A stretch of 64,000 nt of DNA from Sisyra terminalis. Its lineage: Eukaryota; Arthropoda; Insecta; Neuroptera; Sisyridae. Of the stretch, positions 47,285 to 59,205 are shown in pieces. Positions within the stretch are counted from its first letter, which is position 1. Every line of letters starts with the position of its first letter. The DNA is taken from assembly GCA_958496175.1 (NCBI GenBank), contig OY292276.1, forward strand, positions 57,797,080-57,861,079, given 5' to 3'. The position numbers and the translations under genes are program-made. The notes beneath the pieces are model-generated. The model searched no databases. It was not told where the DNA came from and saw only the letters and a list, made by a program, of their open reading frames with translations.

Positions 47285-49046
47285 AACTTAAACTGGACTT
47301 AAATAGGAACTGGAAAACCTGTGGTTCCTACAGGATAGAGCAACGGTGCATACTGTACGACCCCCAATCGAAAAACTGAAAACTGAATTTTCCAATCGCG
47401 TAATTTCTCATTTTGGTGATTTTATAAATCTATGTTACCAAGCCTAAGACTCTTGAAGCCCTCAAAAGAAAATTCGTCTGGAATTTATCGCCAGAAGTTC
47501 TAGTGACAGTGAGGAAAAATTTCGTAAATCGAGCCCCTAAGATTCTCAATTCTGGTGGCAACTAATTGGTTGATATATTTTTATTCTACTTAATGAAAAA
47601 AACGATATCAAATTAACACAATCCAAAAGAAAAAATAAAGTTTTTCATTTATTTAAAAAATTAGTCAAGGATTATTTTAGTTTTAGACTTCTTTTAGTGG
47701 AGTTTCTTGAAGTTATGAGTCTATGTTACCAAGCCTGCAACTCTAGAAGCCTCCAAAAGAAAATTCGCCGGGAATTTATGGCCGGAACTTCTAGTAAGAG
47801 TGATGGAAAATTTCGTAAATCGGATCCCTATGATTCTCAATTCTGGCAGCAGTTAATTGATTAATATATTTTTTTCTCTACTTAATGAAAAAAAACGACA
47901 TCAAATTAACATAATCCAAAATCGAAACTAAAGGTTTTCTTTTATTTAAAAAAATACAGTCAAGGTTTATTGAGTAACAACTTTAACGTCTCTTTATATT
48001 ATACTTTGGTCAAAATCAAAATAATTTTTTGAGTCCAGTATCTACCGATTAGAAAACTTATACATTGATTGTTGTAGATTGAGAAATATTTATGTTTTAT
48101 GATAATTTTTTTTCTATTTTTCTTTTTATTTGATAGATGTATAAACAACTTAAACTGGACTTATATAGGAACTGGAAAACCTGTGGTTCCTACAGGATAG
48201 AGCAACTGCGCATACTGTACGACCCCCAATTGAAAATCTGAGAACTTCATTTCCCAATCGCGTAATTTCTTGTGTTGGTAATTTCCACTGGCCGGCACTA
48301 TTCTAAACTACTTTTAGTGAGATTTCTTGAATTTACGAATTTTTGTTACCAAGCCTGCGACTCTTGAAAACCTCCAAAAGAAAATTCATTTGTAATTAAT
48401 CGCCAGAAGTTCTAGTGACAGTGAGGGAAAATTTCGTAAATCGAGTCCCTAAGATTCTCAATTCTGGTGGCAGCTAGTTGGTTGATATATTTTTTTTCTA
48501 CTTAATGAAAAAAACGTTATCAAATTAACACAATCCAAAAGAAAAAATAAAGTTTTTCATTTATATAAAAAATTAGTCAAGGATTATTTTAGTTTTAGAC
48601 TTCTTTTAGTGGAGTTTCTTGAAGTTATGAGTCTATGTTACCAAGCCTGCAACTCTTGAAGGCCTTCAAAAGAAAATTCGTCTGGAATTTATCGCCGGAA
48701 GTTCTAGTGACAGTGATGGAAAATTTCGTAAATCGGGTCCCTAAGATTCTCAATTCTGTCGGCAGCTAATTGGTTGATAAAAATTTTTCTACTTAATGAA
48801 AAAAACATCAAATTAACATAATTCAAAATCAAAACTAAAGTTTTTTATTTATTTAAAAAAATACAGTCAAGGCTTATTGGGTAACAACTTTTGCGTCTCT
48901 TTATATTATACTTTGGTCAAAATCAAAATAATTTTTTGGGTCCAGTATCTACCGATTAGAAAACTTATACATTGAGTGTTGTAGATTGGGAAATATTTAT
49001 GTTTTATGATAATTTTTTTTCTATTTTTCTTTTAATTTGATGGATT
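47285..49046. repeat. two-level tandem array (2 x ~862 bp, 4 subunits)
   Basis: AACTTAAACTGGACTTA opens the two large units (47285 and 48147), followed by GGAACTGGAAAACCTGTGG and ACTGTACGACCCCCAAT in both. Inside each unit a ~288-bp subunit with TGTTACCAAGCC, AAAGAAAATTC, CCAGAAGTTCTAGTGACAGT and TAAGATTCTCAATTCTG occurs twice, starting near 47.43, 47.72, 48.34 and 48.63 kb. Both units close with the same CCAGTATCTACCGATTAG segment. Subunits one and three resemble each other more than their neighbours, as in higher-order satellites. No frame persists. Confidence 0.9.
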
Positions 49047-49985
49047 TATTTGTTCTATGGTACAAAGTATATAATACATATGTAAACGAATGATTTAAAA
49101 GAGCGTGGGTAAATTTTATGTTTACCCCCCGATAACCATTAATTCGCGTGAAATTCAAAGAAAAATGGTTTGATAATGACCAAACACATTTTCATCAATT
49201 CCTTGTTGAAATTTCAATCAATTTAAAATTACCAACCCACACATAATCCGAAAAGTTTCACTTGTGGGCACAATTGCATTATCATTTTTTTTTTGAAACA
49301 ATTTTTCCACAATAATTTCACAAAGAGTTTATATGAAACATTAACGTCTTTTTTTTCTCTCTCCGTTTCGTTAAACAAACAATATAATTGCTCGTGTTAG
49401 CCGGGGTATAATTGAATTTGATAGGTGTATGAGTAATGGAAAAATAATTTCTCCGGAACGATAATCGTCGTACTAAAGTTCTGCAGTCTAATCATTCTGC
49501 TGATTACATAATTATATCGTCTTAATTAAGTTTGGCTCATTTAAGCGCTTAATTGGTAACATTAAAATCGGAGAAGAGCAAAAAGGAAAAAAAAAACGCA
49601 CACCTAATGTATTGGCAAATGATCCATAACGATCCAGTCATTACTGGTGCAATTTTATGGCGCTAATTATGGATTTTTCACGTTAGATGGTTAGTGTGAG
49701 TTGAGATGACGCAATGTCAGTCATTTTCACTTAAAACTTGATTGAGATAATTATAGAAATATTGAAATATTTATTGTTTATTTATGAGAAAGATAAGATA
49801 AATGGATTTGAGATAATTTTAATATTTCTTCGAGGGATTTTTTTTATTTATCCTATTAAAAAATACGACTAACGGAAGGAGTGGTTTTTGATAATTTTTA
49901 TCGTCAGTACACCACACACAGTGAAGGATTTTAAACCTAAGAAAAACCTCTACCTATTATTTTCTTTGCCTAAAAAAAAATACTA
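49047..49985. other. noncoding, repeat-poor
   Basis: There is no gene. The 49.38-49.70 kb part, with TAAT-rich homeodomain-like sites and CTCCGGAACGATAATCGTCG, could be regulatory DNA upstream of the 51.4 kb exon. Confidence 0.3.
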
Positions 49986-51302
49986 TCTATATGTATATAA
50001 AAGAGAAAGTATGTAGTTATGTTCCGAAACGGCTGGACCGATTTCAATGAAACTTTCAGGAAATCTTCAGATTAACCTGGCGAGTAATCCTGTAAAGTTT
50101 GGTGGCTTTATTTAAGCTTTTATTTAATACTAGCTGATCCCCGCGACTTCGTCTGCGTAACGTATTTTATTTTTCTTATTTCTTTTACGAAAAATATAAT
50201 CATTCTTAAAAACACTTCACACTCTTGAAAAAGACACATTTAATAAACTGTTGCAAAGAATAAAATAGTTCTATGTAATAATCAATTAATTTTCAAAAAA
50301 TATTTATAAATATCTAAAAAGAGTATGTTCAATTGCGTAAATCTACGGTAGGTATACCTACCGTGAACCAAATAATCTGTAAATCAATCAGCATCTATAC
50401 ATAAATAAAAAATATCGCCAAGTTCAATAAATTCGGTCTTAATTATGACTAAAAAAAGTCGAAAGTTATCAAAATACTCGCGTCAAAATAACCCCATCTC
50501 ACTGTTTCGATTTCCGAATGAACCTTTTTCCAAAAACTATTACACTATTGCACTGTACAACACAACCGCGAAATTGAAATTTGTACAATTGCACGAAACC
50601 CAGTTCTTCCATAATCATGCATAACCATTATGTATCTTTAAACTTATTATTGAAATATCTGAATTTTAACTATATAATTAAACCATATTGGACAGTCCAG
50701 AGTTCACCATACACGATTTGGCGTATGCCTTTTGCTCTGGAAGAGGATTTTAAATTTCTGTGATCATTATGATGATATGATTATTTATTATTTATCATTA
50801 TGATGATTTCTGGCTGGAATTGCGATTTTTTTTTGTGATCCCATTCACGCACTTGTAAATAAAAGATATTGTGCCCCCCCCCCAAGAAAAAAATATTGAA
50901 TCCGCCCTTGTCTGTTAGGGTAGGAATTTTCAAAAAAAAAATCTTATCACATGCCTACTTCGGCTTAAAATTTTGAAATTTTGCCACGATATACAACCAG
51001 TTTTAAAGATTTAAATATTGTTTTTATCTTTTTCTTGCATTTGTAACATTCTTACGATCGCAAGAAAACGGCTTTTTCAAAGGTCAATACAATAGCCGCT
51101 GACTGTCAATACTTCATTGGTATGATAGTGCAGTGATTTTTAGAGGTAGACCTAATTTTCTCGAAACGTAATTGATAAATGTAAATCTATTTAATTGGTA
51201 CAGCGAGGGATGTTGCGGGTGGATAAAGGAGGTGATTCTAAAAATTCACAGCTTTTTTTTCAACCATAAGCTGGCAGAACAACGTCTGCCGGGTTCAGCT
51301 AG
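49986..51302 (+). mobile_element. 1.3-kb non-autonomous Helitron with clear 3' hairpin
   Basis: It begins TC after A (49985) and ends CTAG before T (51303). The stem GGCAGA/TCTGCC with loop ACAACG (51273-51290) stands 8 bases before CTAG, as in classic Helitrons. The leader GTTCCGAAACGGCTGGACC near the 5' end is typical of insect copies. There is no Rep-helicase. A fragment of another Helitron lies inside it. The element ends about 95 bp before the putative first exon. Confidence 0.85.
50130..50301 (-). mobile_element. nested 3' fragment of the 23.3 kb Helitron family
   Basis: Read on the minus strand it matches the last part of the 23.34-24.17 kb element: the segment with TTTGCAACAGTTTATTAAATG and the end GCAGACGAAGTCGCGGGGATC then AGCTAG. 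The stem bases near the end are better kept here than in the full copy. Homology stops near 50301, so only a 3' piece is recognisable. Confidence 0.78.
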
Positions 51303-51396
51303 TTATTAATAAAAACCTCCAAAATTCGGTTAATATTTCATTCGAGCAATTGTTCCTATATCCAACAGCAAATATAATTTTTTTTTTCTTTTTCAG

Positions 51397-51916
51397 GGTT
51401 ACAATGGGCGTTATGGAATTGGCAATAAGAAAGACAGTGTGTAAACGTTGACCCCGCTAATGGCAGGGGTGGTATTACAGGCTCTGTCGCCTAACTATCA
51501 GCCATCGCTCCTGGTCTCCCGTCATATCATCCCGTTTGCCGTCCCGCCGCCATTTCGGGAGTCAAAGCGGCGACAATCGCGCCCCATTCCGCTAACCTTT
51601 TTTATCGGTGAAACCATCACTTAATTTGTCACCATCATATTTAATAACAACAGTAGCAACAGTAAAAAACTTTAAAAAAATTTCAAACAACTATTCCAAA
51701 GTGCCATTAATTTGATAACAGTGCGTGAAAAGCGGTTTTGTTCGATTTTACGCTCTATACAAAGTGTCCTTACTTAAATTACGTGATTTTATATTAAATA
51801 ACAAGTTTTTCGTTGAAGTTTATCAGTGCAAAGAAAGATAATTCAGTGATGTACTTAAGCAATAGAAGATCGAGATTTCAGTTGTTTTGCTAATATCATT
51901 TCTTCTACCATCGAAA
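51397..51916 (+). other. 5' leader exon of a + strand gene, with uORFs
   Basis: TTTTTTCTTTTTCAG precedes the first base, so the exon may be spliced from an upstream leader exon; alternatively transcription starts inside it (TCAGTGCAAAG-like initiator near 51.82 kb). The 51.40-51.61 kb part is the most CpG-rich in the window. Two upstream ORFs are present: 15 codons at 51404-51451 (MGVMELAIRKTVCKR) and 54 codons at 51460-51624 (MAGVVLQALSPNYQPSLLVS at its start). Then comes AACAACAGTAGCAACAGT, typical of insect 5' leaders. Read in the frame of its first base it gives GYNGRYGIGNKKDSV and a stop, so an alternative reading is a terminal coding exon of an upstream gene. Confidence 0.5.
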
Positions 51917-51950
51917 ATGGTTAAGAGGTCCAGAAAAACGCATTCACAAG
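51917..51950 (+). CDS. first coding exon, begins MVKRSRKTHSQ (gene unknown)
   Basis: ATG in good context (CGAAAATGG) opens MVKRSRKTHSQ plus one base and runs into a consensus donor CACAAG|GTAAGA. The exon is therefore coding for only 34 bases and joins the next exon in phase 1. The N terminus is strongly basic, as in some nuclear proteins, but I do not recognise it. The next exon is not identifiable in the remaining 12 kb, so the first intron is long, as is common for insect developmental and neuronal genes. The two uORFs upstream would be expected to lower translation of this start. Confidence 0.5.
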
Positions 51951-51996
51951 GTAAGACATCAAATTTCATTTTCTTTAGATCTTAGCAAGCTATGAA

Positions 51997-52545
51997 AGCT
52001 TTGAGCTTTGACTTTCATTGGTATATAGAAAACCAATGGGACAAACTTTCTGTACTTCTTCGAGTGTTAAGTTTTAGAGCTTTTCTCGAAAACTTTACCA
52101 ATTTTCCTTTTAAACAATTGAATGAGATGATTCCCATTAACTTTAGAATTCTATTTTTTTTTCTTAATGACTTCTGAGCTGTTCTTATTACCCTGTTTAA
52201 AGAAGTTCTATTAGAAAAAATTGGCCATAGATTAATAAATCTAGAGATTACGCTAGTCAAATCGAAAGTATATAAAAAACGATGGGTAAGCTTTGAGCTT
52301 TAACTTTAACTTTCCATACTTCTTCAAGTGGTTTAATTTTTTGAGCATATCGTGAAAAATTTCCCGATTTTCCATTTAATTAATTAAATATGATGATCCC
52401 CATTAACTTTATAACTCTTCTTTTTCTTAATAACTTCAAAGCTATTCTTATTATCCTTTTAAAATAATTCTAGAAGAAAATATTGGCCATTGATTAGAAA
52501 TCTAGAAATTGCGCTTGTAAAATCGAAAGAATATAGAAGCTAACA
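51997..52545. repeat. tandem duplication, two ~290-bp units, in the intron
   Basis: AAGCTTTGAGCTTT starts both units (51996 and 52288). Shared blocks follow in order: ACTTCTTC, TTTTCC.TTTAA, CCCATTAACTTTA, AAATTGGCCAT-like and AATCTAGA.ATT. The units differ by many substitutions. Opposite frames of 61 and 81 codons over unit one are artefacts. Confidence 0.75.
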
Positions 52546-54732
52546 TAAAAATTGAAAAGAGTAATAGCGATTAGTAACTACCCGTGAAATATTCATAGGC
52601 TAACACTGGCACTAAATTTGGCAATTAAATGAAATTGAAATGACAGTTGAGACAAATGATAACGATTAGTTAAAATTTGGGACAATGATAATTATGTTAG
52701 ATTTTCACTCATACGAATATGTTTACATTCTTTGTCCTTGTCTTAGCCGACGTACATACATTTGCCTCTTACTATTATTATGATCAAGTAAACTACAACG
52801 TTTGTGATGTTTGTACTAAAGGTTAAAGTACTATTAAAGTACTTTCAAACGAATTGGAAGAAAAAGATGAAGAAGATAAAATTTGTAGAATTTACCAAAA
52901 ATAATTAATATGAAAAATTTCAACAAAAATCTTTCAATAGTTTTCATATCCTTTAATCCAAGTACTTAGTAGTTAAAGAAAATAACTTTAAATCCAACGG
53001 TTAACATCGTTACCGTAAACTATTGCGTTTGTGATGTTTGTAACTAACATAATTAATTGACTTTTCAATGATTTCTTTATAAAAGATTTTAACAAAACTT
53101 AGCAAAAATAGTTCATGTAAGAAGATTAATAAATTTTTTTCGTTATTTTTGAAAAAAAAAATAGGCAAAATACCCAAATTCTACCATTAAAACAATGTCT
53201 TTAATTGGTCCTGTTCAATTCAAAAACTTTCTGCCATTTTCCCCAATTGTAAGCTATTTTAAAACTCAAAAATTTTCATAATATTTGTTACTTAAACAAT
53301 AAACAGAAACAGAAGGACCAATTTTGAAAAAGAGATCTCAAAATTTTCGTTCCAAAAACATTTGATGCCGAAAAACTTTCCAAAACCAATTTTTGATTAT
53401 ATTACAAGGAAAATAAAAAAGAATGCCTACGAAATTGGAGTATTAACTATTGAACTATCGAGAAATTGGCATCTTAAAAAGAGTTAGATATAAGCTTACT
53501 ATTTACGAAGATACAAAAGAATTCTTTATGGGTGAGCTTTTGAAAATTTAAAACTTCCAATACCTCTTTAATTTCTATGCCCTACTTTTGAAATTTTTAT
53601 GCATTTAAGCCAAAAATGTCACCATAAAAGTAAAAATAAATAAATAATCGAAAAAATTTTACTAACACTAAAAGCTTCAATTGTTATAATACTATATTTC
53701 TGAGACTATTTGTTTAAATATTTATTACTGAGTTATTGATTTTGGAAATTCTAATAGCAAATAAGTACCTACTTGGTATTACCTATTATTCCATTTTTAT
53801 TCCAAATAGCTATTGTCGATTGTCTTTACCTCCCCTCTAGATCAAATTTATGATTTTACCTAAGGGTATCAAGGAAAATTGATTAAATTAAATTATTTTA
53901 TAAGAACTATAATTAGTTGAGAAATTTCTAGAGCTGAAGTAAAAGAAATTCTCCTGAAATAAATATATTTGCATCTCTGTAATATTAATAATTATCTATA
54001 AGAAAATGACCTGAGAAGGGTTTACAAGTGATTTTTTTTTTGGAAACAATTTTTTTATTATACAAAAATGGTCTTGAAATACTTTGAAATCCTCTTGTTC
54101 ACCTCCAATTTGTTGGGCTTATGGAAAACGGTAACCTATTGGTTTAGATAATACAATTGGTAATCGATAGAATTTCCATTAATTTTCTGTTGTGATTTCA
54201 TTGATAAACTTACGTTAGTTATGTAAATAAATGTGTGTACGAACCGCATTATGTTAATATTAAAATATCTACCTATATGTTATATGTGCCATTATGTAGA
54301 TAAAAGCGAGGCAATATGTAAATTGAGGGACCTTTACCTTGAATTTTTCTTTTCGAAAATTCTTTCGTTCGTATACATACAAAACATATTGTACAAAACC
54401 GTTTCGTGTTGTTGCTATATCGCTTTTCAGTGCAATAAAACCAAAATTGAGATTTTTCTCAAAGATTTCCACAGCGATTGCCACATGGCGATGAAAAATC
54501 AAATGCAAATAGTGCATTTGGTTGATTTATTTGATACAAGCATGACATATTCGGAAAAATTTAAATTTTTTGTATATTTTTTTAAACTGAATCTAAGTTT
54601 TAGACTAAAATATTTTTAGAATATAAAAGGTGTGTTAATATGCAATTGATTTTTTCCCCGGAAAAATAAGCTTTCATTATTTCTACATGAAAAAATTTAT
54701 GGTTCCTTCTATTAACTTTATATATATATAAG
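52546..54732. other. noncoding intron-like sequence
   Basis: No exon could be identified. TTTGTGATGTTTGT recurs at about 52.80 and 53.03 kb (also at 17.60 and 17.71 kb). A 128-codon + strand frame at 54233-54619 is cysteine- and phenylalanine-rich, AT-driven and has an opposed frame over it; I do not accept it as a gene. Confidence 0.4.
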
Positions 54733-54965
54733 CAGCCCCCGCTTTAGGGGTGGGCAACCCGGGGCGGAAAATTTCAGGGGCGGCATTTTGTCATATTTGA
54801 TATACAATATGAACAAAAATGTGAAAAAATTAGTTTTTAGTTAAAAAAATATTTTTCCAAAAAATTAAAAATTTTGTGATATTAAAACTCTGTGTTTTTT
54901 CAACCCTGAAGGGGCGGCATTTTTTCATCTTGCCCAGGGCGGCAAATTTGCTAGAGCAGGGCCTG
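54733..54965. mobile_element. 233-bp hAT-type MITE with 8-bp target duplication
   Basis: Exact duplication TATATAAG (54725-54732 and 54966-54973). Inverted ends are CAGCCCCCGCTTTAG and CAGGCCCTGCTCTAG, followed by GC-rich GGGGCGG segments on both sides. The interior is AT-rich and noncoding. Confidence 0.9.
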
Positions 54966-54973
54966 TATATAAG

Positions 54974-57341
54974 CCATCTTTCTGACAATTTATAGATACC
55001 ATACCAAAAAAAATTTAAGCAAAAAACCGATATCGAGTTAATTTGATAGATCTTCGTAAGATGTCAAGTACTGCATGGCCATTGATGCAAGCTAATAGTA
55101 ATCAGAAGAAGCTAAGTTTGGGGAGTACACCGTATGCGAAAGTATTTCCAAATTGAATACCTCAATCATATCCTTCACTCGTTTTTCTCTTTGGCCAGGG
55201 GAATTACCATGCATCAAGATCTCTTTGCATTGCCTATACTGATATTCTGGCCGTTTTTCGCGTTAAAGCTTGGTTCAAATCCACAATCTCAAATTGTCGT
55301 TGTATTTGACTACCATTTTCATTTAACAACTCTTGCAATTTGATGTCTTTAAACTAATAATTTTTATGTAGAAAAAGCTTCAATTTTTGCATTTTTTGAT
55401 GCAAAATCTTCTATTATTGAAGAATATTATTAGATTGAGAATGTTAGCATAGAGTTAAAATAAAATATTTATATAAATCAAAACTATTCTCAAACGTGCA
55501 TCAGACATCTGATTCAATAAAATTTTCCACTTGCATCACAATTAACTATTAAGGAGGGCAAAGGGACAAGTGGAAATGAAATCAACAATCAAACTACCAT
55601 AAAAGTCAAAAAGCAAACTGTGCAAATTTTGATACCAAAAATATATATTTAAAAGTTTTTCCTAAATAAAAATTCCTATTTTTTTTTTGAGAAATCAAAA
55701 AAAAAATTAGATTAGTATTGTTTTCAATTGCAACGCACCAAATTCAACGTATTGTATTGTGATTATTTAATCACACAGGCCTTTGGAACTTTTCCACGAA
55801 AAAAGAGCACCTTGGACTGATAAATAATGAATGATTCGAGCATGATTGATTATTTATTAATGCAATTTTTGTCGGCAAACTAAGTCAATAATACAGCAAG
55901 TTTATGAGGTGATTAATCTAAATTGAGTATGAAATTATTTGTCTTTTGTGTGCCTGATAAGATAATGTGGCACTTGTCAATGTATATGCGTTCGATATAT
56001 ATAGGTATGATTTCTAAAGGTGTTTCGGTTCGAGGAAAATTATATTTTGAAATATTAATACTTACGTCAAGATAAAAAGTCCCTATTATCTCTAAAGATC
56101 AATAACTATTCAAGTACTGATCGATAATTTGAAATGTTTTAAACTACTTTTAATAATTTTGATTTCCCAAATTACCTAATTTTTTAACAATAATACAGAG
56201 TTATCTCTTAAAAAATCGTCTAGTTTTTTCAAATTTTGAAATAGTTGTATAATCGACTTTCCCTTCAAAAAAAGTTTAATATTTGGGGTGTAATTGACAT
56301 TTTTTATGGTTTTTTTTTTGTAAAATCAGACTGCAATTATAACTCAAGGTATTTCAAACAAAATTAATATTCTGTAGAAACTAAAAGTTTACGTTTTTAT
56401 AGTTTTAATGACCTCAAAATCACTGTTTAATGTCTAAACTCTTGTTTTCTCTTCATACATTGTACTGATACGTGTTCTAAACAACGCAATAATTCATATT
56501 TTTAAGTTCAAAAATTCGCAATAAATGTTCAATGAAATCTTTAATCATTGCCTTCAATCAAAACAAACATAATGTACATATATTCATTTATGTAGAACAA
56601 GTCCTCTCCAAAAATAGCCAGACCAGAGTCTAATATGCAAACAGAAAAATCATTCGAAATTTACGACGTTAAACATCGAATCAGACCATCCATAAAACCG
56701 ATTCATCATCATAAATAAATCATAAATATAGACCCAATCAATTCAAGTACAATATACCTAACGAAATTTGTGTGAAAACAAATTGCAATCATGAGAAAAA
56801 ATGGCGAATTTAGGTAAACAAATGAACAATCAACAATTGAAGCTCAAACAATGGTGGACGGCGTCGCGACGCCGTTCGATTTTGTTGTAAGAAATACACA
56901 ACACTCGATTGATCTTTTTTGTTTGCTCAACTTTACAAGTTTCAATTAAAAAAAATCAATGAATGCATTTGAGAAAGATTTTACTTGTCGTTACGATTAA
57001 TTGACGTCATTGTAAATAATTCAAACTCTTATTAGTCTTTCGATTCGTTGCATTTATTAGTGAATGGATGGAAGGTTATACAATAAAAGATAACAAAAAA
57101 AAAACTATTGAAACTTGCATGTATCTATACAAATATTTAAAATTCTTACGTCTGTCTGTACATTTCGATTTTGAACCCAATTTTAGGGTAAATATTTGTT
57201 TCAAGAGGCCCTTATTCCAAATTTAACATTTTTAAAATTTTGTCTGTCTGTCTGTGTGTCCCGATTTATCTAAAGAACAGAACAACCGAATTTAATGAAA
57301 TTTGGTATTAAGATACAAAACAATTTCACACAGACTATAGG
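54974..57341. other. noncoding intron-like sequence
   Basis: I see no exon here. Near the right end at 57.24-57.26 kb is a short (CTGT)n microsatellite, next to GAATTTAATGAAATTTGGTA, a leader-like motif of degenerate insect repeats. Confidence 0.4.
56858..56875. repeat. 18-bp perfect GC-rich palindrome
   Basis: ACGGCGTCGCGACGCCGT reads the same on both strands and includes the NruI-like core TCGCGA. It stands alone in AT-rich DNA next to TGGTGG. It may be a dyad binding site; no role can be shown. Confidence 0.9.
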
Positions 57342-57743
57342 CTACTTATCATTCCAAAAAAAATTATCATTAACCAAATCATTAACCGAAATGTCTTGGA
57401 TGGATCCATAAGTAATGTTCAAGTCCTCCGCTATCTCTCTGATGGTTAATTTGCGGTTATTGACCAACATTTCTTTTACTTTATCAATGTTTTCGTTGGT
57501 TTTCGATGTCGATAGTCTGCCACTACATCCATCATCTTCGATTGACTCACGACCACCTTTGAATCGCCCGTGCCACTGGTAAACGACCATTTTCTTTAGA
57601 GAATCGTTGCCGAAACACTTTTCCAACAATTTCATTTTCCGTTTGCGCACCATTAAATCCGTTTTTACGCAAAATTTAATACAAATTAGTTGTTGAAAAT
57701 TTAAATCCATTTCTAAAATTGTAAAAAATCGCCAACCCAACAC
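57342..57743 (-). pseudogene. mariner transposase N-terminal domain
   Basis: A 133-codon frame reads QQLICIKFCVKTDLMVRKRK, MKLLEKCFGNDSLKKMVVYQ, WHGRFKGGRESIEDDGCSGR, LSTSKTNENIDKVKEMLVNN, RKLTIREIAEDLNITYGSIQ. This is the bipartite DNA-binding region of mariner transposases: the F.KxG-type first HTH, the WxxRFKxGRExxEDDxxxGRxSTS hinge and the second HTH with TIREIAEDLNIxYGSIQ. All three catalytic Asp residues lie beyond the break (full length is about 345 residues). Sequence preservation is good, so this copy is younger than the one at 35.5 kb. Confidence 0.9.
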
Positions 57744-57913
57744 AGAGATCTACTCTTGGTTACGTAACTTTTACAAATGTCAAGCTATGACGCTAAGATT
57801 TAGAGGGAATATTAACGACAAATGTATCAACTAAACAAAAAAACACAGAATTCAAATCGGAATAATGGGAGCGCCAAACGGGGGTTATTCCGGGAACTTT
57901 TTGATCAACGTGG
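57342..57913 (-). mobile_element. truncated mariner element (5' half)
   Basis: The minus strand starts at the right edge with ACCACGTTGATCAAAAAGTT and CCCGGAATAACCCCCG, a mariner-type terminal repeat and leader, beside TA. It runs through a transposase start and stops after the second helix-turn-helix. The 3' half with the catalytic domain and the other terminal repeat are missing. Confidence 0.8.
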
Positions 57914-58621
57914 TATAAGCACAACTTCATCTTGGGAATCTACATTTGTTTTATTATGAAAAATTGGAGAAAACCTCCATTAAACATTTTTACCACTGAT
58001 ATTTTTTAACGAATTCACACTGGCTTTATTATTATAACTTTATTTTACCTCGGCTCCCCTAAAAATATTTGATCATATGGCACGCGCCTCTATTCCGTTT
58101 TATAAAATACTACAAACCCAAAAAAATTTAGTACTAAAAATGAATTAAGATAAACTTTTATACAGAAGAATAAACGAATAACAATATTTTAATTTCGTTT
58201 GGAAATCCTGGCTAATATTCGCGCTTTTCTTTAAACTAATCCACGGCTTCTTAGGAAGCGCAAGGAGTGCACTTTTTTATCTAAGTGGTTATTGCTGAAT
58301 TTTGGTGGTTGGTTTTTGTTGAATTTTTTTTCCTGTAGTCTCATAGTATACAACTCATTACAGTAGTAGAGTACTAGTGCACTCTTTAGTGAAACGTTGA
58401 TCTTTGTAGGAATCAAAAACATTTTTCGCCAATCTTAAGATGCAGATCTCTTATAAGGATACTTTTCTCTTTCGTTGAATTATGTACCTAATGTAGGTTG
58501 GCACCCTGATAATTCTTTTTTATATCACTTAAACTCCTTTGATATAACTATCGATTTAAATCTTATTTCAAAACTTCCCAGCATCCATCATCCAATCATT
58601 AAATTTTGTTCTCTAGACATA
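57914..58621. other. noncoding between two mariner remnants
   Basis: There is no gene or further repeat recognised. Confidence 0.4.
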
Positions 58622-59047
58622 CGAGGGTTGATCAATAAGTACCCATCTGTGATCATAGGTGGTATCCATAAGGATAATCGACTTTACCATCGTATACTTT
58701 TGACTATAAAAGGATATCATCCAAAATTTCAAATCTATTCATTACTTAGTTCTTTTTTGATATTCAGTTGTATCGTTCGTACTTTGGATTTTTCAACAAA
58801 ATGGAATATTTTGGAACAATGGGGCATTTAACACAAAAACATGCATAGAACATAAAGCCTAGTTAGATGCTACCTATGAAGACCCTTCACCATTTATGAT
58901 AACCTTCAGATATTTTTTTATCGAATTTAAATGTGGTCGTAAAATTATTTTCGATGAAGAATGACCAGGACATCCAGAGTTTCAGAAAACATATTCGGGG
59001 GGGGGGGGTGTTCATTGAGAACACGGGTACTTATCGATCACTTCTCG
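58622..59047 (+). mobile_element. 426-bp internally deleted mariner
   Basis: TA on both sides (58620-58621 and 59048-59049) flanks inverted ends CGAGGGTTGATCAATAAGTA and, from the right, CGAGAAGTGATCGATAAGTA, each followed by CCC. Inside, a + strand piece reads EFKCGRKIIFDEE, stop, PGHPE, the decayed hinge of the mariner HTH region (RFKxGRxxxxDDxRPGxP). The rest of the transposase is deleted. A run of nine G lies at about 58.998 kb. Ends and HTH differ from the 57.3 kb copy, so it is another subfamily. Confidence 0.88.
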
Positions 59048-59205
59048 TATCTTTAGTACTGTATTTGTACAGATGTTGTACTCAGCAATGTTGAGATCTT
59101 AATCAATTTCATAGTATTGAAATCCTGGAATGGTGTAAAAACATCACTAAAGTCTGTAAAAGACAATGTTTAAAATCTAATTTTCCAATATGACTTCTGA
59201 TAATA

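Noticed and set aside
51992..52260. Frames of 61 and 81 codons on opposite strands after the first exon
   Set aside because: They lie on one unit of a tandem duplication and are not kept open in the second unit.
54233..54619. 128-codon + strand frame, the longest unexplained one on that strand
   Set aside because: AT-driven Phe/Tyr/Cys composition, an opposed 82-codon frame, no motif and no Kozak context.
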